DNA from: Undibacterium sp.
GTDB taxonomy: Bacteria > Pseudomonadota > Gammaproteobacteria > Burkholderiales > Burkholderiaceae
Direction of reading: 5' to 3'
Assembly: GCA_014376575.1 (NCBI GenBank)
Contig: JACMRF010000027.1
Span: forward strand, 1 to 12,305
DNA: 12,305 bases
The notes under the pieces were generated by a model. The model made no database searches and had not been told where the DNA came from. It saw only the letters and a list, made by a program, of their open reading frames with translations. Position numbers and translations under genes: made by a program. The stretch's first letter is position 1; every line of letters starts with the position of its first letter. Positions 1 through 8,962 of this stretch are shown piece by piece.

Positions 1-562
1 ACCAGCCGAACTCGGTTTCTTCAAACGCGAATGTAAACGCGGGGAATAATTTCTTGGTGCCAAGCCAGACAAAACGGCAACGGCGGGTATCGATATCCGG
101 CTGAAAAGTGCTCTCGTAACGGCTGCGCACTTTACTGTTCAAACCATCACAGGCGATCACCAGATCGGCTTCATACTCCAATGCCAGAGCCTGATCATCA
201 TCAACATCGGCTTCAAAAATCAGCTTAACACCAAGCTGCTCGCAACTTTCCTGCAGAATATTGAGCAGACGTTTACGCCCGATGCCGCAAAAGCCATGCC
301 CACCAGAGGTAACGACTTGCCCCTTAAAATGGACGTCGATATTATCCCAGTGATTGAACGACGCCAAAATCTGGCGCGCACTGGCGGCATCGGCATTGAC
401 CAAATTGCTCAAAGTCTGATCAGAAAAAACCACGCCCCAGCCAAAAGTATCGTAGTCGCGGTTGCGCTCAATCACCGTAATCTGATGCGCAGGATTTTGC
501 TTTTTCATCAGCAAGCTAAAATACAAACCCGCCGGGCCACCACCTATGCAAAGGATATTCAT
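1..562 (-). CDS. FAD-dependent aryl-CoA monooxygenase, N-terminal part (cut by window edge)
   Basis: About 187 codons of the N-terminus are visible; the rest lies beyond the left edge. Seen: the protein opens [20 protein letters not shown], a Rossmann GxGxxG dinucleotide-binding motif (residues 7-12). It continues with [15 protein letters not shown] near residue 48 and has the flavin-hydroxylase motif [12 protein letters not shown] near residue 145. Family knowledge: this start is typical of the bifunctional salicylyl-CoA 5-hydroxylase and 2-aminobenzoyl-CoA monooxygenase/reductase proteins. Those carry a C-terminal old-yellow-enzyme-like half and run to roughly 770-790 residues, so three quarters of the gene may be missing. 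The ATG has an AGGA ribosome-binding site at 570-573, 7 nt upstream. It starts 22 nt after the aryl-CoA ligase stop, so the two are probably co-transcribed: the ligase makes the CoA thioester and this enzyme hydroxylates the ring. Substrate (anthraniloyl-CoA or salicylyl-CoA) is inferred; an AbmA-like role is my preferred reading. Confidence 0.85.
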   Translation of the reverse strand, partial: MNILCIGGGPAGLYFSLLMKKQNPAHQITVIERNRDYDTFGWGVVFSDQTLSNLVNADAASARQILASFNHWDNIDVHFKGQVVTSGGHGFCGIGRKRLLNILQESCEQLGVKLIFEADVDDDQALALEYEADLVIACDGLNSKVRSRYESTFQPDIDTRRCRFVWLGTKKLFPAFTFAFEETEFGW

Positions 563-584
563 CTGTTTATCCTAAGATTTAGAT

Positions 585-2213
585 CTATTTATCATCGCGC
601 AGCTTATACCGCTGCAACTTGCCCGTCTCTGTCCGTGGCAGCCCTTGTATGAACTCTATCGCCCTTGGATATTTATACGGCGCTATCGTGCTCTTGACAA
701 AATCTTGAATTTCTTTTAGCAGTTCGTCACTGGCCGGCACATTAATCTTCAAGACCACAAAGGCTTTGACGATCTGGCCGCGCTCTTCATCAGGCAAACC
801 AACCACCGCGCATTCGGCGATGCAAGGATGCTGCAACATCACTTCTTCCACTTCGGGGCCGGCGATGTTGTAACCTGCAGAAATAATCATGTCATCGGTA
901 CGGGCGAGGTACCAGAAATAGCCATCTGCATCCATCTCATAGGCGTCACCCGTCAGATTCCAGCCATCATAGACGTACGCGTTTTGTCTGGCATCAGCCA
1001 GATAGCGGCAGCCTGTTGGGCCCTTCACCGCCAACCTGCCAACCACGCCGGGCGCAGCCATTTTGCCATCTTGGTCTAGCACGCAGGCTTGATAACCGGC
1101 AATGGCCTTCCCTGTCGCACCGGAACGTACTACATCACCCGCCGCTGAAATAAAGATATGCAGCATCTCGGTTGCACCGATACCGTCTATCATCACCAAC
1201 CCGGTTGCTTGTTGCCAGGCTTCTCGTGTGGGAACGGGCAAGGCCTCACCTGCAGAAACTGTTTTTTTCAAACTCAATAAATTCACCGCCTTGGACAAGG
1301 GGGCCATTTGTCGATAAAACGTCGGTGCAGTAAAACAAACCGTCGCACTGAAAAGCTCTATCGCTTTAAGCAATAATTCTGGCGTCAGTTTCTCCAGCAA
1401 AACCGCCGTCGCTCCCACCCGCAAAGGAAACAACAACAAACCGCCAAGGCCAAAAGTAAATGCCAGCGGCGGCGTGCCGATGAAAATATCGCTAGAATCA
1501 GACTGCAACACCGAACGCGGAAAGCAATCGCAGATCGCCAATAAATCACGATGAAAATGCATCGTTCCCTTGGGCAATCCTGTCGTACCTGAAGTAAAGC
1601 TGATCAGACAAATGTCTTCAGCCAAAGTATCCACCGCATCAAATTGCGCAGGCTTGTCGGCCATCAAGCTTTCCATCGATACTGGCGCTGAATTGTTGAA
1701 AAAAACAACTTGCTTCAGCCACGACGAGACCGGCCCGACATGATCCATCTCTTCACGCAGAGAGGCAGAACATAAGGCTGCGCTTATCTCTGCCTTATCA
1801 ATGATGGTGTTTAATTCTTTGGCGCGCAGCAAAGGCATGGTCGGCACCGCAACGCAACCCGCTTTGATCACCGCTAGGATGCAAGCCGCCATCATGGGGT
1901 TATTGGCACCGCGCAACAAGACCCGATTGCCGGGCACCAGCTGCATCTCCGTTGTCAGCACATGTGCAATCCGATTGACCGCTGCCAGTAGCTGCGCATA
2001 GCTCCAGCTTTTAGTATAAGTACGGATAGCAATGTTGTCAGCAAAACCGGCCTGACACATCACATCGAGCAACTCATGGCTGCAATTTAATCGTTCAGGA
2101 TATTGCAGCTCAGGCAGAGAAAAAACCAGCTCAGGCCACTGCTCTGGCGGCGGCAGATGATCGTGTGAAAAAGTATCCAGATGGGCGGATATTGGTCTAA
2201 TCGTCGCTGCCAT
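585..2213 (-). CDS. Aryl-CoA ligase, 2-aminobenzoate/benzoate-CoA ligase type
   Basis: A 542-residue AMP-forming acyl-CoA synthetase (ANL superfamily). It would activate an aromatic acid with ATP and CoA in the cytoplasm. Seen: A3 phosphate loop FTSGTTGLPKGT (206-217); AFTFGLGG (251-258), which helps form the acyl pocket; A5 motif DGIGATEM (343-350); A7 region TGDAYEMDADGYFWYLARTDD (421-441); and the A10 motif LPRTETGKLQR with catalytic Lys532. The N-terminal stretch HLPPPEQWPEL and LRGANNPMMAA resemble 2-aminobenzoate-CoA ligases (AbmG) that sit beside 2-aminobenzoyl-CoA monooxygenases. The reading frame is open further upstream to about 2435, but those codons run through GC-rich repeats and resemble no protein. 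The ATG at 2213 has a GGAG site 5 nt upstream and gives the usual family length. The next gene downstream is the matching monooxygenase. Family assignment is firm; the exact substrate is inference. Confidence 0.9.
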   Translation of the reverse strand: MAATIRPISAHLDTFSHDHLPPPEQWPELVFSLPELQYPERLNCSHELLDVMCQAGFADNIAIRTYTKSWSYAQLLAAVNRIAHVLTTEMQLVPGNRVLLRGANNPMMAACILAVIKAGCVAVPTMPLLRAKELNTIIDKAEISAALCSASLREEMDHVGPVSSWLKQVVFFNNSAPVSMESLMADKPAQFDAVDTLAEDICLISFTSGTTGLPKGTMHFHRDLLAICDCFPRSVLQSDSSDIFIGTPPLAFTFGLGGLLLFPLRVGATAVLLEKLTPELLLKAIELFSATVCFTAPTFYRQMAPLSKAVNLLSLKKTVSAGEALPVPTREAWQQATGLVMIDGIGATEMLHIFISAAGDVVRSGATGKAIAGYQACVLDQDGKMAAPGVVGRLAVKGPTGCRYLADARQNAYVYDGWNLTGDAYEMDADGYFWYLARTDDMIISAGYNIAGPEVEEVMLQHPCIAECAVVGLPDEERGQIVKAFVVLKINVPASDELLKEIQDFVKSTIAPYKYPRAIEFIQGLPRTETGKLQRYKLRDDK

Positions 2214-2218
2214 TATTT

Positions 2219-2222
2219 CTCC
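2219..2222 (-). promoter_or_regulatory. Ribosome-binding site fixing the aryl-CoA ligase start
   Basis: On the minus strand GGAGAAATA directly precedes the ATG at 2213, with the GGAG core 5 nt away. This decides against the longer open frame that continues upstream into the repeats. Confidence 0.75.
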
Positions 2223-2326
2223 GAATAGATCGATAACATCAGGCAAATAAATCAAAAATTTAGAAAAGTACTTTAAACCTAAACTATTTTTTGGTAAAGC
2301 GATATTTGTTGACGAATTTATCGATA
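2222..2326 (-). repeat. Paired 14-bp direct repeat upstream of the aryl-CoA ligase
   Basis: On the plus strand the copies are CGAATAGATCGATA (2222-2235) and CGAATTTATCGATA (2313-2326), identical at 12 of 14 positions and 91 bp apart start to start. The near copy abuts the ribosome-binding site. They could be a pair of regulator sites for the catabolic operon, but at this length chance similarity in AT-rich DNA is possible. Confidence 0.35.
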
Positions 2327-2399
2327 GCAGATGCCGGCAGAAAACAACTGCGTTGCAAACTCTGCCAATGAATTGAAATACATCAGGCCTTGCAGCGCC

Positions 2400-2478
2400 T
2401 AGGCGGGGCGCACTAAGCGGGTCGGGTGGAAGCACTGGGCGGGGCGGGTGGGAGCACTAGGCATGTGGGCTTCAGCAC
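2400..2478. repeat. GC-rich imperfect direct repeats (about 20-23 bp units)
   Basis: Successive units end in a shared GCACT(A)/GCAC element: a partial unit ending CGCACTA at 2414, AGCGGGTCGGGTGGAAGCACT (2416-2436, one residue over twenty bases but shown only once), a unit at 2437-2459 ending GGGAGCACTA, and a degenerate unit at 2460-2478 ending CAGCAC. The middle two are the best preserved. The unit is unlike the surrounding AT-richer DNA and does not code. It may belong to a dispersed intergenic repeat family of this genome, which a single window cannot show. Confidence 0.6.
2437..2452 (+). other. Compact G-quadruplex motif
   Basis: The plus strand reads GGGCGGGGCGGGTGGG: four runs of three or more G separated by single-base loops, the pattern expected to fold into a very stable parallel G-quadruplex. 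It lies within the repeat block, on the template strand for the minus-strand ligase transcript, about 220 bp upstream of the ligase start. The motif is read directly; folding in the cell is inference. Confidence 0.7.
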
Positions 2479-2481
2479 GGT

Positions 2482-2555
2482 AGCTTAGGCTAAAGCTCTT
2501 TCAGCCCAACATTTATTTGGATGGAGAACCTTGGGCTGGTAAGGCGATAGCCCAA
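2482..2555. repeat. Cluster of inverted repeats (AGCCCAA/TTGGGCT)
   Basis: AGCTT-AGGCTA-AAGCT (2482-2497) forms a short hairpin. AGCCCAA (2503-2509), TTGGGCT (2531-2537) and AGCCCAA (2549-2555) follow, so the central arm can pair with either flanking arm: a 21-nt loop on one side and an 11-nt loop on the other. No U-tract follows, so it is not an intrinsic terminator. The layout resembles REP-like or degenerate dispersed palindromic elements found between bacterial genes; that identity is inference. Confidence 0.5.
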
Positions 2556-2566
2556 CCTACAGTCTC

Positions 2567-2584
2567 AGCCTTAGCCTTAGCCTT
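2567..2584. repeat. Hexanucleotide tandem repeat (AGCCTT)x3
   Basis: Three perfect consecutive copies of AGCCTT lie 15 bp beyond the ftsB stop codon. It is short, but could vary in copy number by slippage. No function is visible. Confidence 0.6.
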
Positions 2585-2598
2585 AAGTTCAACGATTG

Positions 2599-2937
2599 TT
2601 AATGTTTCTCCGCCACTGTCTTATTCGTAGCAGCCGCACTGGCCGATGTAGTTTGAATCTCGGTTCCAGCGTCTAGAATTTGCACGAAAATCTCGTCTTT
2701 TTTAATCATGCCGAGTTCAAAGCGCGCGCGCTCTTCTACCGCGCCGGTGCCGGTCTTTAAATCCTGTACTTCAGAATCGAGTTTGCTGTTGCGCTGTTTG
2801 AGGGCGTCGTTTTTGACTTGTGCTTGTACCACTTGCTTATCGAGATCCCATACACGCAACCAGCCACCTTTACCTAACCACAGCGGGTATTGAATGAGCA
2901 GCAAGAGTGTTGCTAAAACCAAGGCAATTAAACGCAT
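2599..2937 (-). CDS. ftsB: Cell division protein FtsB
   Basis: A 112-residue bitopic inner-membrane protein of the FtsQLB divisome subcomplex, which links divisome assembly to activation of septal peptidoglycan synthesis. Seen: an N-terminal membrane segment (about residues 2-20) followed by the family signature [11 protein letters not shown] coiled-coil-prone stretch follows (about 30-65: [23 protein letters not shown] and onward in heptad style), then the conserved block [17 protein letters not shown] (66-82) that contacts FtsQ in homologues. The Ala/Thr-rich tail after residue 92 is not conserved. The ATG at 2937 matches the family N-terminus, but no clear Shine-Dalgarno site is visible. 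It follows eno, the usual order in beta- and gammaproteobacteria. The eno terminator ends only 22 nt upstream, leaving no space for a separate promoter after it, so expression depends on read-through or on a promoter inside the eno end. Confidence 0.93.
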   Translation of the reverse strand: MRLIALVLATLLLLIQYPLWLGKGGWLRVWDLDKQVVQAQVKNDALKQRNSKLDSEVQDLKTGTGAVEERARFELGMIKKDEIFVQILDAGTEIQTTSASAAATNKTVAEKH

Positions 2938-2959
2938 GGAATGAGGATAAAAATGGTTT

Positions 2960-2989
2960 AAAAAAAGGGGAACCCACGTTCCCCTTTTT
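2960..2989 (-). terminator. Intrinsic terminator of eno
   Basis: On the minus strand AAAAAGGGGAAC pairs with GTTCCCCTTTTT: a 7-bp GC-containing core (2967-2973 with 2978-2984), extended by five A:T pairs, with a 4-nt loop and a run of seven U ending at 2960. It begins 12 nt after the eno stop. The symmetric A/T arms could also let it work on the opposite strand, although no plus-strand gene needs it. Confidence 0.92.
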
Positions 2990-3001
2990 ACATTGACGAA
3001 A

Positions 3002-4285
<1,284 letters not shown>

Positions 4286-4351
4286 TCAAATCTCCTAAAC
4301 GATCAAAATAGCGAACAAATTAATTTACGTACATTGAAACTTATGCCTGCT

Positions 4352-4380
4352 TCTATACAGTGCTTTGGTCTGCCTGTCGG
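4352..4380 (-). promoter_or_regulatory. Possible weak eno promoter
   Basis: On the minus strand CCGACA (4375-4380) and TATAGA (4352-4357) are separated by 17 bp, each matching the sigma70 consensus at 4 of 6 positions. The placement (about 70 bp before the eno start) suits the 262-bp gap after kdsA. The -35-like element is one arm of an inverted repeat. Identification is tentative. Confidence 0.35.
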
Positions 4381-4398
4381 ATAATTCCAGGCCGACAG
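4374..4398. repeat. Inverted repeat CTGTCGG/CCGACAG upstream of eno
   Basis: Perfect 7-bp arms (4374-4380 and 4392-4398) flank an 11-bp spacer, and one arm overlaps the possible -35 element. It could be an operator or an RNA hairpin near the end of the kdsA transcript; no U-tract follows. Confidence 0.45.
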
Positions 4399-4426
4399 AT
4401 AAAGCGGCAATTGATTTTTGTGTTAG

Positions 4427-4452
4427 CAGAGAGAGAAAAAATCGTCTCTCTG
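4427..4452. repeat. Inverted repeat CAGAGAGA/TCTCTCTG between kdsA and eno
   Basis: Perfect 8-bp arms (4427-4434 and 4445-4452) with a 10-nt A-rich loop on the plus strand. It lies about 95 bp after the kdsA stop. There is no U-run after the stem in the direction of transcription, so it is a poor intrinsic terminator; it might protect the pyrG-kdsA mRNA 3' end. Confidence 0.4.
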
Positions 4453-4547
4453 GTTCGGTGAACTCAAAAGCTTTTTTACCTGTAGCTTTCCCATCATTAG
4501 TTTGTCAGAAGGAAGCGACTTGTTTAGCAAAAAAATAGCACAAAAAA

Positions 4548-5402
4548 TCAAGTAAAACTGGATTCTAAAAATCCATTCTTCTTAACCACACGATCAAGAT
4601 CGATCAGGGTAGCCAACAATTCTTTCATGCGCCCCAAAGGTACGGCATTAGGACCATCAGACATGGCGACCGCCGGATTTGGATGGGTCTCCATAAACAA
4701 GCCGGAGATACCAACTGCCACCGCAGCACGCGCCAATACAGGCACAAATTCACGCTGCCCACCGGAGGATGCGCCCTGTCCACCTGGCAATTGCACGGAA
4801 TGTGTCGCATCAAACACGACTGGACAATTAGTTTCGCGCATGATCGCCAGCGAGCGCATATCCGAGACCAAGTTATTGTAGCCAAAGGAGACGCCGCGTT
4901 CGCAGGCCATGAACAGATCTTCCGACAAGCCCACTTCTTTGGCTGCAGCACGTGCCTTGGCAATGACGTGAATCATGTCATGCGGCGCCAGGAACTGGCC
5001 TTTTTTGATATTGACCGGAATGCCCGATTGCGCGCAAGCCTGAATGAAATCAGTCTGGCGGCACAAGAAGGCCGGCGTCTGCAAGACATCCACCACTGCC
5101 GCCACCGGCTTGATTTCTTCAATGGCATGAATATCGGTCAGTACTGGCACATTCAATTGCTTCTTGACGTCAGCCAGAATTTCCAGACCTTTTTCCATCC
5201 CCAGACCGCGGAAAGAAGTACCGGACGAGCGATTGGCTTTATCGAAAGACGACTTGTAGATAAAGGGGATTCCTAAAGCCGCCGTCATCTCTTTCAAGGC
5301 ACCGGCGGTATCGAGCGCCATCTGATGCGACTCGATCACACAAGGTCCGGCGATGAGGAAGAAAGGATGGTCGAGACCAACATCAAAACCGCAAAGTTTC
5401 AT
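4548..5402 (-). CDS. kdsA: 3-deoxy-8-phosphooctulonate synthase (KDO-8-P synthase)
   Basis: A 284-residue (beta/alpha)8-barrel enzyme condensing phosphoenolpyruvate and arabinose 5-phosphate to KDO 8-phosphate for the LPS inner core; cytoplasmic. Seen: [10 protein letters not shown] (16-25), [14 protein letters not shown] (53-66), [10 protein letters not shown] (131-140), [11 protein letters not shown] (168-178), [11 protein letters not shown] (198-208), METHPNP (237-243) and SDGPNAVP (248-255). Cys21, His201, Glu238 and Asp249 occupy the positions of the four metal ligands of the Aquifex enzyme (Cys11, His185, Glu222, Asp233). The E. coli enzyme has Asn instead of that Cys and needs no metal, so this protein has the sequence marks of the metal-dependent class. 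The ATG follows the pyrG stop after one base, with GGAAAA inside the pyrG end as ribosome-binding site, so translation is probably coupled. Confidence 0.97.
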   Translation of the reverse strand: MKLCGFDVGLDHPFFLIAGPCVIESHQMALDTAGALKEMTAALGIPFIYKSSFDKANRSSGTSFRGLGMEKGLEILADVKKQLNVPVLTDIHAIEEIKPVAAVVDVLQTPAFLCRQTDFIQACAQSGIPVNIKKGQFLAPHDMIHVIAKARAAAKEVGLSEDLFMACERGVSFGYNNLVSDMRSLAIMRETNCPVVFDATHSVQLPGGQGASSGGQREFVPVLARAAVAVGISGLFMETHPNPAVAMSDGPNAVPLGRMKELLATLIDLDRVVKKNGFLESSFT

Positions 5403-5403
5403 T

Positions 5404-7086
<1,683 letters not shown>

Positions 7087-7176
7087 TCACGATGCGCCCG
7101 CCTAGCGAATTTCAAGCGGACTTTTCCTATTTTCATCGGGGAGTTATCCGCCTCTTAAGCGTCTGTTATGCCTCTC

Positions 7177-8115
7177 TCACATCGCATAATTAAATTGCAA
7201 TTTGACAAAGTTTTCTGCCCCTAAGGTATTCGATAATTCTTTAATACCAGTGCTACGCCTTATGACGGAGGCATTCAGGCCATAGTTTACCGATCGCCAG
7301 TGATATCCAAGCTCCAGTTCGCCTATCGAACGCTGCGCGTGGATAAACATCGCTTGATTAGTGAAATATCCACCCTGTAAAGTTGCATCATAGCCGACCA
7401 CTTTCAATTCGCCGCGCAAGAAAGCAAAATGAGCGGATTGTTCCGACAAACTATTCAATTGGCCGAACCGCAGCGTCAAGTCAGCGCTGGCATCAGTAAA
7501 AATATTTCCGAAACGCGCTTTAAGTCTAGGCTGCAGATCGATATTCGGGCCAAAGCCCCGACGAGAAAAACTCCAGTCACCCGACAAAACCGCACCCCAC
7601 TCCTGGTGTACTTGAGTACTCCAGGCTTGCGGTAAAGGCTGATTAATTGATCGATGCAATTGTGTTTGCGTCCGAGCACCACCGGCACAAGGCCCCAAAC
7701 AACCAAGATCGAGAGCGATCCGACTGCCCACCCCTGTTACATCAGAAACCTCCCTGTATGCACCGCCAAATAACCAGCCGGCATAAGGATGATCGATGGA
7801 TGAAATCTGCTCGGGGCGTAATTTAATGTCAGACGCTGTGTATAGATCTTGCCCCAATTGCCAGCCGTAAGTCACCGACTGCTGTGCTGAAGTCATTACT
7901 TTACGTGACGAAATCTGAATGCCGCTCGTATAAAAACCATCATCTTTATTGAGTAATAAACTATCATTATCTATCGTCACCCGTAGAATTGAAACACCCT
8001 CTGTGTTTACTTTTTGAAATTCACTCATGGAAGGAAGAATATTTTGTGCTAATGCACTATTTGCCACGCTGCATAGCATAAGTATGATCGCTGACTTGCA
8101 AAGGTATAAATTCAT
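7177..8115 (-). CDS. lpxR: LpxR-family lipid A 3'-O-deacylase (outer membrane)
   Basis: A 312-residue protein of the LpxR/DUF2219 family: calcium-dependent outer-membrane beta-barrel enzymes that remove the 3' acyloxyacyl chain of lipid A and can lower innate immune recognition. Seen: signal peptide with hydrophobic core (7-18) and likely cleavage after ALA (residue 23). DNDS (49-52) holds the Asn/Asp equivalent to the Salmonella catalytic pair, followed by DDGFYTSG (58-65), the family motif DHPYAGWL (108-115) and LGCLGPCAGG (138-146). His154, in TQLHRS, is in the place of the catalytic His. The two Cys residues (139 and 143) could form a disulfide. The chain ends NYAM rather than in the usual terminal Phe of outer-membrane barrels. 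Its ATG overlaps the hydrolase stop by 4 nt (ATGA), with a GAGAG site upstream. Family call is good; activity on this organism's lipid A is inferred. Confidence 0.82.
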   Translation of the reverse strand: MNLYLCKSAIILMLCSVANSALAQNILPSMSEFQKVNTEGVSILRVTIDNDSLLLNKDDGFYTSGIQISSRKVMTSAQQSVTYGWQLGQDLYTASDIKLRPEQISSIDHPYAGWLFGGAYREVSDVTGVGSRIALDLGCLGPCAGGARTQTQLHRSINQPLPQAWSTQVHQEWGAVLSGDWSFSRRGFGPNIDLQPRLKARFGNIFTDASADLTLRFGQLNSLSEQSAHFAFLRGELKVVGYDATLQGGYFTNQAMFIHAQRSIGELELGYHWRSVNYGLNASVIRRSTGIKELSNTLGAENFVKLQFNYAM

Positions 8116-8930
8116 GGTAAATCTCTCAGGTTAAACGAGCAAATCATTTCATGTACCGCGGTGGCTGTCTGCTTAGGTACCTCCATAGGAATCAAATGAC
8201 CGCCTTGGATTTTTGTAAAATGCACCCCGACCAATTTTTTGGTCGCAGCTAAACCAGCCTGCCTACATTCAACAGAATCGGTGCCGCCGACGAAACCGAC
8301 AGGGACATCGAGGCCGCGACGAGCAATCGAGCCTAGATGATGTGGCAGGGTCAAGTAAATCTGGCTTTCAATCTCGCGCGTAAACTTCAAGGTTACACCT
8401 TCTGGATGTGGTTTTAGGCCATATGTCATATAGTCACGCAAGACTTCAGGTGGCCAAATGGCGAACATCTCTTTTGAAGCAAAATGCTGGTACGCCTCGT
8501 CTGCGCTTCTCCAAAGGATTCGGCGTTTTTGAGAAAAACGCGCGGGTGAGAATTTTTTATCGAGGCCAATTTTTTTTGAAACCATCAACATCAATGCACG
8601 CCAACCAGCAACCAGAGGTGAATCTAAAACAACCACTCCACGTACAAGATCAGGCCGTAAACTTGTCGCCATGAAGGCCAAAATCCCGCCCAAGGAATGT
8701 CCGACCAGGATCACGGGCTGTTGGTAATTTTTTGTCAAAGTATCGATCAGCTCTTGCACCAGAAAAGGCCATCCGTCAGTCACTGGATATGCAGGATTGT
8801 GCCCATGCATCTCTAGCGAACGCACATCATAGTGGGCGGCTAAATAATCTAAAAATATACTGTAAGTTCCAGCTGGAAAGCTATTACCATGAAGAAAATG
8901 AACGATGGGCTTACGAATTTGGCTAGGCAT
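8112..8930 (-). CDS. Alpha/beta-hydrolase fold protein
   Basis: A 272-residue cytoplasmic alpha/beta hydrolase with no signal peptide. Seen: oxyanion-hole motif HFLHGNSFPAGTY (11-23), nucleophile elbow VGHSLGG (76-82, Ser79), a probable acid Asp218 in VGGTDSVE, and His245 in GGHLIPME. A cap-like helical insert spans about 105-165. Homologues in betaproteobacteria begin with a similar KPxxHFxHGNSFPAGTY stretch, which supports the ATG at 8930 although it lacks a clear ribosome-binding site. It starts 32 nt after the comEC stop and overlaps lpxR by 4 nt, so it is co-transcribed with both. The substrate is unknown: an ester, thioester or lactone are all possible. The tight link with lpxR could hint at a role in handling acyl groups, but that is speculation. 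Confidence 0.85.
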   Translation of the reverse strand: MPSQIRKPIVHFLHGNSFPAGTYSIFLDYLAAHYDVRSLEMHGHNPAYPVTDGWPFLVQELIDTLTKNYQQPVILVGHSLGGILAFMATSLRPDLVRGVVVLDSPLVAGWRALMLMVSKKIGLDKKFSPARFSQKRRILWRSADEAYQHFASKEMFAIWPPEVLRDYMTYGLKPHPEGVTLKFTREIESQIYLTLPHHLGSIARRGLDVPVGFVGGTDSVECRQAGLAATKKLVGVHFTKIQGGHLIPMEVPKQTATAVHEMICSFNLRDLP

Positions 8931-8962
8931 AGAAAATGTGAGTCGATTGATGAGGCTGCAGA

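Larger units (their letters stand above)
2214..2598. other. Intergenic stretch of 385 bp between ftsB and the aryl-CoA ligase
   Basis: No credible gene. The half nearest the ligase (2214-2400) is AT-rich and must hold its promoter, but I see no convincing sigma70 pair. It contains a 10-bp palindrome AAAGTACTTT (2265-2274) and two copies of a 14-bp near-repeat. The half nearest ftsB (2400-2598) holds GC-rich direct repeats, TTGGGCT hairpins and a hexamer tandem. There is no U-tract terminator after ftsB, so read-through from ftsB into the ligase cannot be excluded. The abrupt composition change and repeats look like a junction between conserved core genes and accessory catabolic genes (inference). 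Confidence 0.7.

Noticed and set aside
2214..2435. N-terminal extension of the aryl-CoA ligase through the GC-rich repeat
   Set aside because: It would start at GTG without a ribosome-binding site and adds 74 residues unlike the family; the ATG at 2213 has GGAG at the right distance.
2960..2989. Bidirectional terminator serving a plus-strand gene
   Set aside because: The stem is symmetric enough, but no plus-strand gene exists anywhere near it, so only the eno role is supported.
4683..5276. Open frame of 197 codons on the plus strand opposite kdsA
   Set aside because: It is antisense to a complete KdsA with all active-site residues; the composition is Arg/His/Gln-rich, typical of a shadow frame.
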